The notes under the pieces were generated by a model. That model was not told where the DNA came from, made no database searches, and saw only the letters and a program-made list of their open reading frames with translations. Both the position numbers and the translations under genes were made by a program. A stretch of DNA of 18,981 nt from Candidatus Methanofilum arcanum (GTDB lineage Archaea; Halobacteriota; Methanomicrobia; Methanomicrobiales; Methanospirillaceae), in assembly GCA_031285085.1 (NCBI GenBank), contig JAITWW010000030.1, positions 1 through 18,981 on the forward strand. The letters run 5' to 3'. Below, piece by piece: positions 13,801 through 18,981 of this stretch; positions within the stretch are counted from its first letter, which is position 1, and each line of letters starts with the position of its first letter.

Positions 13801-15129
13801 GTGAAACTTATATCTTCTTTTAATACAAAACATTTTACCATGAGTAATCTGAGGGGGATCGCAATAGCACTTTTCATTCTATGGATGGTTGGTGCTTCAT
13901 CTATCGTTCTTGCAGATGGACAGAGTGCTCCTCAGATCACTGATAATTCAGCGAAAATGCCTATAAAAACGAGTTCCAGTTCTGCAAAAGCGGGCATTGC
14001 TCCACTTGAAACTCGAGAAATCAGTGTGAAACCCCCTTCTGCAGGGAGTCAAGGGGGTCTTGCGACATCACCTTCTGCGACTGCTGGATCATCTTCTGTG
14101 ATCTCAACTCCTGTACGCACAACCCCTCTCCCAACTACCGGGCCAACCGATGCTCCAGAGAATGTGGATGAGAGAGATTCTGCAAATACATATTTTGAGT
14201 GGGGCCTTGCATTTGCAAGGCAAAATCAGTATAAACCAGCAATGAATGAATTTGAAAAAGCTCTTGCTCGCGATCCACAGAATCTAAATACCTGGTATTA
14301 CCTTGGTGTGTGCGCTGAGGCATTGGGGTACATAGAACAAGCGCATAATGCCTATGTATATGTGCTCCAGGTTGATCCAACATTTGTACCTGTGACGAAT
14401 GTAGGGGGAGAGAGCATTTTATTCCCACAAATAAAGGCAAACGCTACAGCACTCGTTCCAGCTAGTGATGGGAGTGGTGGTAATCAAAATGATATAGTTA
14501 TGTCTTTCTTCATGGGTGGAGTGCTTATTATCTTTGCAATTTTTGGATTTAGCTATATTATACGTCATCATTATCCTAAACAGGGTACTTTACTTGGTAG
14601 TGCAAAAACTCCTCAGCGTTCACCCTTATCACCTGAGAAAATCAATGAGATGGCAGATACAACGATGGAGTACTTTGAAGGTGATAGAAAAGTAATCGTG
14701 GAACTGTTGACAATTGCTTCCGAGATCGCTGCTGAAGGTCGAGAAGGAAAACATGTTGGAACCGCATTTATTATTGGAGATACAGATAAGGTGCTTGAAC
14801 GTTCGCGCCCGCTGATATTAAATCCATTTGAGGGTCATGCTGAGAAGAGCAGACATGTTCTTGACCGTGGTACTCATGAAAGTATCAAGGAGGTTGCCCA
14901 GATGGATGGTGCTTTTATTATTAGGGATGATGGCGTTGTTGTTGCAGCGGGTCGTTATATCTCAATTGATACAAGCGGGGTTGATGTTGAAAAAGGGCTT
15001 GGAACAAGGCATGTTTCAACAGGTGCCATTACCAAAGCCACTCATGCAATTGGTATCGTTGTATCTGAAAGTGGAGGAGCCATTCGCGTCTTTGCCAATG
15101 GCTCAGTTATTACATCGAATGTGAGTTGA
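13801..15129 (+). CDS. Membrane protein with external TPRs and a cytoplasmic diadenylate cyclase (DAC) domain
   Basis: A 442-residue multidomain protein. Order: signal or signal-anchor at about 20-38 (IAIALFILWMVGASSIVLA), Ser/Thr/Pro-rich spacer (about 40-120), two tetratricopeptide repeats (about 128-195, FEWGLAFARQNQYKPAMNEF; WYYLGVCAEALGYIEQA), a membrane span (about 232-256), and a DAC (DisA_N) domain from about 290 to the end. The DAC motifs are GKHVGTAFIIGD, LNPFEGH, DGA at 368-370 (MDGAFIIRDDG) and GLGTRHV at 399-405, followed by VVSESGG. DAC domains make cyclic di-AMP from two ATP. In the RHR motif the third residue is V405. The GTG start is backed by GGTG at 13789-13792; an ATG at 13840 is the alternative. 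Topology suggests an outside sensor controlling c-di-AMP synthesis inside. Confidence 0.88.
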   Translation: MKLISSFNTKHFTMSNLRGIAIALFILWMVGASSIVLADGQSAPQITDNSAKMPIKTSSSSAKAGIAPLETREISVKPPSAGSQGGLATSPSATAGSSSVISTPVRTTPLPTTGPTDAPENVDERDSANTYFEWGLAFARQNQYKPAMNEFEKALARDPQNLNTWYYLGVCAEALGYIEQAHNAYVYVLQVDPTFVPVTNVGGESILFPQIKANATALVPASDGSGGNQNDIVMSFFMGGVLIIFAIFGFSYIIRHHYPKQGTLLGSAKTPQRSPLSPEKINEMADTTMEYFEGDRKVIVELLTIASEIAAEGREGKHVGTAFIIGDTDKVLERSRPLILNPFEGHAEKSRHVLDRGTHESIKEVAQMDGAFIIRDDGVVVAAGRYISIDTSGVDVEKGLGTRHVSTGAITKATHAIGIVVSESGGAIRVFANGSVITSNVS

Positions 15130-15155
15130 TTATCATCTTCTTACCCAATTTCAAC

Positions 15156-15215
15156 TGGTATACTATGTGGTATACTATGTGATATAATAGATGATATATC
15201 AAGTGATATATCAGA
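15156..15215 (+). repeat. Five tandem 12-bp repeats upstream of tupA
   Basis: Units in exact 12-bp register: TGGTATACTATG (15156), TGGTATACTATG (15168), TGATATAATAGA (15180), TGATATATCAAG (15192), TGATATATCAGA (15204). The first two are identical and the last two differ in two positions. Each unit holds a palindrome-like core (GTATAC or GATATATC). The array lies between the DAC gene stop and the tupA promoter region, and is a candidate operator or activator site. Confidence 0.75.
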
Positions 15216-15220
15216 GTACT

Positions 15221-15230
15221 TTCTTTTTTT
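15221..15230 (+). terminator. Oligo-T tract after the DAC gene
   Basis: TTCTTTTTTT can end archaeal transcripts without a hairpin. It lies downstream of the 12-bp repeats, so these may be transcribed as the 3' end of the DAC mRNA. Confidence 0.35.
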
Positions 15231-15235
15231 GAAAA

Positions 15236-15243
15236 CTATATGC
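15236..15243 (+). promoter_or_regulatory. Possible TATA box of the tup operon
   Basis: CTATATGC is centred about 32 bp before the ATG at 15272, similar to the spacing seen for the TATA-like boxes at 4622 and 5312. The 12-bp repeats lie just upstream, where an archaeal activator, or a repressor hindering TBP/TFB, would bind. Confidence 0.4.
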
Positions 15244-15271
15244 AAATTGTTAATACATGTTTTGTATAATA

Positions 15272-16201
15272 ATGAGTATGAAACGTGAACCGACGTATGT
15301 AGGAATTGCACTGCTTATTCTTACGATTTTCCTTACCACTCCTGTAATGGGAGAGACATTTGAGGATAAGGTCCTGATGATTGCAACTACAACCAGTCTT
15401 GATGACACAGGTCTGCTTGATGTGCTTGGACCTGCATTTGAGGCCGAGGTTGGGGACAATGTTGTTGTTCAGTGGCTTTCAAAAGGAACAGGCGTCTCAC
15501 TTGAGTATGGAAAGCGAGGAGATGTAGATTTAATGATGGTGCATGACCGTGCTGCTGAGGATGCGTTCCTTGCAGATGGATATGGTACTGATCGCCGTGT
15601 TTTTGCATACAATTACTTTGTGCTTGTTGGACCTGAGTCTGATCCTGCTGGTGTAGCTGGAATGGCTCCTGCGGATGCATTTGACACTATCATGGAAATG
15701 GGTATGGAAGATTCATCTGTTCAGTTTGTATCACGTGGTGATAACTCTGGAACCCACTCACGTGAGAAGGCCATCTGGAAGTCTGCAGGCTATGAGTATG
15801 CAGATATTCAATCAGCTGGTGACTGGTACATCGAGGGTGGACAGGGAATGGGAAGTACGCTTGGGATGGCAGATGAGATGGGTGCATACACACTTTCTGA
15901 CATGGGAACATTCCTTGCTTACCGTGGTGATCTCGATCTGGTATCTATTGTTGAGGAAGGAGATGACCTCTTAAACATCTACAGTGCTATTCTTGTCAAC
16001 CCAGAAAACGAACCATCTGTGAACACCCCTCTTGGTATTGCATGGATTAACTTCTTGATGTCTGATGAGGTTCAGGAGATTATCTCAACCTATGGTGTTG
16101 AGGAGTACGGCAAAGCACTGTTTAATGGTGCAAAAGGAAATGAAGATGTAATTGCTGTCTCTGTTGATGAGACCTCACTTCCTCTTGAGATTGCTGCATA
16201 A
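15272..16201 (+). CDS. tupA: Tungstate-binding protein of a TupABC importer
   Basis: The exported high-affinity tungstate (possibly also molybdate) receptor. It is 309 residues from the ATG at 15272; ATGs at 15257 and 15278 are alternatives. A signal peptide (YVGIALLILTIFLTTPVMG) is followed by the TupA hallmark ATTTSLDDTGLLDVLGPAFE, where the TTTS segment contacts the oxyanion. Other family motifs are GTGVSLEYGKRGDVDLMMVHDR, FVSRGDNSGTHSREKAIW and ADEMGAYTLSDMGTFLAY. The family is distinct from ModA and WtpA. Tungsten is needed for methanogen formylmethanofuran and formate dehydrogenases. The permease and ATPase genes follow, and a 12-bp repeat array precedes it. Confidence 0.93.
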   Translation: MSMKREPTYVGIALLILTIFLTTPVMGETFEDKVLMIATTTSLDDTGLLDVLGPAFEAEVGDNVVVQWLSKGTGVSLEYGKRGDVDLMMVHDRAAEDAFLADGYGTDRRVFAYNYFVLVGPESDPAGVAGMAPADAFDTIMEMGMEDSSVQFVSRGDNSGTHSREKAIWKSAGYEYADIQSAGDWYIEGGQGMGSTLGMADEMGAYTLSDMGTFLAYRGDLDLVSIVEEGDDLLNIYSAILVNPENEPSVNTPLGIAWINFLMSDEVQEIISTYGVEEYGKALFNGAKGNEDVIAVSVDETSLPLEIAA

Positions 16202-16239
16202 TCTGTGTCACTCCTAAAAGTAAATTAACCTCTTTTTTC

Positions 16240-16926
16240 ATGAATGAGATCATAAGTGGCTGTATTACCGCAATTCATTTAATTCTTACTCGCGATCCTT
16301 CTGTCATGGAGATAACCATGCTCACTTTGCAGGTTACGCTGACAGCGGTTCTCATTGCGACATGTATCTCGATTCCTCTTGGTTCATGTATTACTTTTCG
16401 TGAATTTTTTGGAAAAAAATATGTGATTGGTGTTATTCAGACATTATATGCGTTTCCAACTGTTATTATTGGCTTGTTTTGCTTTTTACTTCTCTCAAAG
16501 TCAGGTCCACTTGGATTTTTGGGTTGGTTGTTTACTCCACATGGTATGATTCTTGGTCAGACGCTGCTCGTTATGCCGATTATGACTGGACTTACAATAT
16601 CAGCATTACAGGCGATTCCAAAGTCGATTACTGATACGATTGCGGTGCTTGGTGCTACGAGTCGCCAATTTCTTTTTACTCATCTGCGAGAGGCCCGATT
16701 TGCAATTATGGCTACTGTCATTGTTGGCTTTTCCCGCGCAATCTCCGAAGTTGGAGCTGCAATTATGATTGGTGGAAATATTCGCGGTCATACGAGGATC
16801 TTGACCACGTCTATATCACTGAATACTTCGATGGGAGATATTGACATGTCTCTTGCACTTGGTTTCATCTTGCTTGGTATTGCACTTCTTGTCAATATCG
16901 CTATGGGATTGGTTCAGCAGCGATGA
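16240..16926 (+). CDS. tupB: Tungstate ABC importer permease
   Basis: The membrane subunit of TupABC, 228 residues with five to six spans. It starts with the family-typical segment AIHLILTRDPSVMEITMLTL and has the ATPase-coupling EAA-like loop with SEVGAAIMIGGNIRGHTR at about 175-192. A TLYAFPTVIIG stretch lies in the translocation core. It starts 38 bp after tupA with no Shine-Dalgarno but a T6 run (16233-16238) just before the ATG, which may reduce read-through so that the binding protein is made in excess. It overlaps tupC by 4 bp (ATGA). Confidence 0.92.
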   Translation: MNEIISGCITAIHLILTRDPSVMEITMLTLQVTLTAVLIATCISIPLGSCITFREFFGKKYVIGVIQTLYAFPTVIIGLFCFLLLSKSGPLGFLGWLFTPHGMILGQTLLVMPIMTGLTISALQAIPKSITDTIAVLGATSRQFLFTHLREARFAIMATVIVGFSRAISEVGAAIMIGGNIRGHTRILTTSISLNTSMGDIDMSLALGFILLGIALLVNIAMGLVQQR

Positions 16927-18017
16927 TTGAGATTGATAATGTAACAAAGTGGTTTTCTGAGAAACAGGTCTTGTCCGGTATTACTGAGATAATTCCTGAT
17001 GGTGAGTGCTTTACTATTATTGGTCCTTCTGGACAGGGTAAATCAACTCTTCTTCGTATTATTGCCATGCTTGACACTCCGTCATCTGGAGGGGTTCTCA
17101 TCGATGGAAATGATGTAAGTCATGCACCTCTTGAGCTTCGACGAAAGTTAGGGATGGTGTTTCAACAACCTGTGGCTTTTAAGGAGTCGGTGTATGATAA
17201 TATCGCACTTGGACTTAGATATCGTGGATTTCGAAAGGATACGATTCAATATCGGGTGTCTACTATACTTGAGCAGATCGGTCTTTTAGGGTATGAAAAT
17301 CGCAAGGCTCCAACATTATCTGGAGGTGAGATGCAACGTGTTTCGCTTGCTCGTGTTTTGGTTACAGAACCTGATATATTGTTGCTTGATGAGCCTACTG
17401 CAAATCTTGATCCTGTCTCTGTGCAGGTGATTGAGTCTTTGATCTCTTCCTATCACAAGACAGGTCACACAGTCCTTATGTCAACCCATGATCTCTATCA
17501 AGGTCAACGCCTTTGTGATCGGATTGGTGCTATGATGCATGGCACTTTTATTCAAACTGGTTCTCCAAAAGATGTTTTTACGAGGCCTATATCTGTTGAG
17601 GTCGCAAATTTTATTGGTGTTTCAAATATTTTTGATGGAATGATTAAGGGATTTGATGATGAGTCTATGATGATTCAAACAGAGTTTGGTGTGTTGAAGG
17701 GAAAAAAAACGTCTTCATGCTCACAAAAGAGGAGATCAGAGTTTCATATCGGAGAGAGAGGAGCGGTATCTGTTCGACCTGAGGAGATTAAAATCTATTC
17801 TGTGAATGAAAAAGGAAATATTCAGGATAATGTGTTTTCCGGCCTTATTATTGCGGTAGCAGCATATGGCCTGCTCACGAATGTTACTCTTGATCTCGAT
17901 GGAGCCACTCTTACTGCTCAGCTTCGTTGGAGTGAGGTTGCAGATCTCGATTCTTCTTCTCGTGATCATGTTTTTGTGCATATCCCTTCTCATGCTGTTC
18001 ATTTTATGAGTTTATAA
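16923..18017 (+). CDS. tupC: Tungstate ABC importer ATPase with C-terminal TOBE-like domain
   Basis: A 364-residue ABC ATPase. Walker A GPSGQGKST (34-42), Q-loop GMVFQQPV, signature LSGGEMQRVSLARVL, Walker B ILLLDEPTANLD, H-loop MSTHDLYQG. A C-terminal extension of about 110 residues contains VSVRPEEIKIYSV, GLIIAVAAYGLLTNVTLDLDG and VFVHIPSHAVHFM, typical of a TOBE/MOP-like oxyanion-binding module as in WtpC and ModC. Such a domain can inhibit transport when the oxyanion is plentiful (trans-inhibition). Many bacterial TupC proteins are shorter. It follows tupB with a 4-bp overlap and precedes the MOT1-like gene by 10 bp. Confidence 0.93.
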   Translation: MIEIDNVTKWFSEKQVLSGITEIIPDGECFTIIGPSGQGKSTLLRIIAMLDTPSSGGVLIDGNDVSHAPLELRRKLGMVFQQPVAFKESVYDNIALGLRYRGFRKDTIQYRVSTILEQIGLLGYENRKAPTLSGGEMQRVSLARVLVTEPDILLLDEPTANLDPVSVQVIESLISSYHKTGHTVLMSTHDLYQGQRLCDRIGAMMHGTFIQTGSPKDVFTRPISVEVANFIGVSNIFDGMIKGFDDESMMIQTEFGVLKGKKTSSCSQKRRSEFHIGERGAVSVRPEEIKIYSVNEKGNIQDNVFSGLIIAVAAYGLLTNVTLDLDGATLTAQLRWSEVADLDSSSRDHVFVHIPSHAVHFMSL

Positions 18018-18027
18018 GTTTGGAGTA

Positions 18028-18981
18028 ATGGTGCGTTTTCTTCCCTGTGAACCAGTTCGATGGTTTGATGAGCTCTCTGGCTCTGTTGCAAACTTTGGTA
18101 TTATTTTCCCAATAATGGTTGGTGTGTCGTTTGCAACCGATTTACATCTTGGCACAATGCTGCTGCTTTGCGGGGTTTGGTATATTCTGATTGGAGTTTG
18201 GTACGGTGTTCCACTTTCTGTAGAGCCACTTAAAGCAGTTGGAGCACTCGCAATTGCTTATGAGTTGTCAAGTGTGGAGATTGTAACATCTGGTATTGTT
18301 ATTGGTTTTGTGATGTTACTTCTTGGAGTTACGGGGGGAATGCAGTATATCTCTGATCTCATTCCAAAGGCTATTGTTCGTGGGATTCAGTTTGCACTTG
18401 GCCTGATTCTTTTCAAAACTGCCGTGCTTTCCTATGCTGTTTCAGATCCATGGTTTTTTGTGGGTGCTCTTGTACTTATTGTTTTATGTGGGGTTATTGC
18501 AAAATGGAAGGGTGTTCCTGACTTTTCCGCGCTCCTTCTTATTGGTATTGCTTGTGGTATTGCTTTTGTCTTGGGATGGATGAGTGCTGGGTTTGATGCA
18601 ATCTTGATTCAGTTTCCTCCATTGCTTCATCCTGAGTTGTTTTCTATTCCTTTTTCTGCGTGGTCTGCTGCTATTATTCCTGGTCTTTCGTCACAGTTGC
18701 CATTAACTCTTACTAATTCAGTACTTGCAACGACATTACTGGTATCTGATCTGTATAAACGTCCTGTTTCTTCGAATGCTTTGTCTTGTTCTGTTGGGTT
18801 GATGAGTATTTCATCGACCATACTTGGTGGGTTTCCGATGTGTCATGGTGCAGGGGGAGTCGCAGCTCATTACCGCTTTGGTGCACGAACAGGTGTTTCT
18901 ATGGTTATTGGGGGCATGATTTTAATCATACTTGCTTTGTTTGTGTCATCAGATGTTATTCTGCATTCTTTCTCCTTTGGC
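18028..18981 (+). CDS. MOT1-family molybdate/sulfate permease, 3' end outside window
   Basis: A membrane protein read in frame for 318 residues to the right edge, so it is truncated by the window and not by mutation. It is hydrophobic throughout. MOT1 signatures are present: GVPLSVEPLKAVGALAIAYE near residues 70-90, GLSSQLPLTLTNSVLATTLL, and PMCHGAGGVAAHYRFGARTG. Plant and algal MOT1 proteins are high-affinity molybdate transporters; bacterial and archaeal relatives are often called sulfate transporters. Close linkage to tupABC (10-bp gap, GGAG at 18022-18025) suggests molybdate or tungstate here. The GTG at 18031 is an alternative start. Confidence 0.9.
   Translation, partial: MVRFLPCEPVRWFDELSGSVANFGIIFPIMVGVSFATDLHLGTMLLLCGVWYILIGVWYGVPLSVEPLKAVGALAIAYELSSVEIVTSGIVIGFVMLLLGVTGGMQYISDLIPKAIVRGIQFALGLILFKTAVLSYAVSDPWFFVGALVLIVLCGVIAKWKGVPDFSALLLIGIACGIAFVLGWMSAGFDAILIQFPPLLHPELFSIPFSAWSAAIIPGLSSQLPLTLTNSVLATTLLVSDLYKRPVSSNALSCSVGLMSISSTILGGFPMCHGAGGVAAHYRFGARTGVSMVIGGMILIILALFVSSDVILHSFSFG

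Noticed and set aside
14135..14440. A 101-codon minus-strand frame inside the TPR region of the DAC gene.
   Set aside because: Shadow frame: the plus-strand reading carries TPR, membrane and DAC motifs.

Overview
The window looks like chromosomal DNA of a methanogenic archaeon, most likely of the Methanomicrobiales, at roughly 40% GC. Support comes from an archaeal-type tungstate ABC transporter, a NosD/PEGA surface protein, a CobZ-like corrinoid phosphatase, archaeal TATA-like boxes, GGTGAT-type Shine-Dalgarno sites and dense coding. The genus cannot be fixed from sequence alone. A bacterial-type ruvABC cluster is present, which most archaea lack.

Layout: (1) 46-864 (+) is an unrecognised protein converging on, and overlapping by 29 bp, the minus-strand operon ruvC-ruvA-ruvB (836-3053). 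(2) 3054-3475 is AT-rich with several small inverted repeats and no convincing gene, followed by a possible 33-residue membrane peptide (3476-3577) and a small winged-helix-like protein (3631-3975). (3) 4049-5203 holds two cyclophilins, one cytoplasmic and one exported. They and their downstream intergenic DNA are tandem duplicates; the second appears to have gained the promoter and signal peptide of the next gene. (4) 5348-8212 is a FecB/FecCD/FecE-type ABC importer for an iron chelate, corrinoid or possibly oxyanion. (5) 8440-10785 is an aldehyde dehydrogenase followed 6 bp later by endonuclease IV, then a terminator-like hairpin. (6) 10908-15129 is a large secreted beta-helix/PEGA protein, a CobZ/PgpA-family phosphatase, and a membrane protein joining an outside TPR region to a cytoplasmic diadenylate cyclase (DAC) domain. 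(7) 15156-18981 is a tungstate/molybdate uptake locus: five exact-period 12-bp repeats, tupA, tupB, tupC and a truncated MOT1-type permease running off the right edge.

How it fits together: methanogens need Mo or W for formylmethanofuran and formate dehydrogenases, so part 7 probably supplies that metal. Part 4 brings in another scarce nutrient. RuvABC and endonuclease IV serve recombination and base-excision repair. The items most worth a second look are the promoter/signal-peptide capture by a cyclophilin, the TPR-membrane-DAC fusion, and the 12-bp repeat array in front of tupA.
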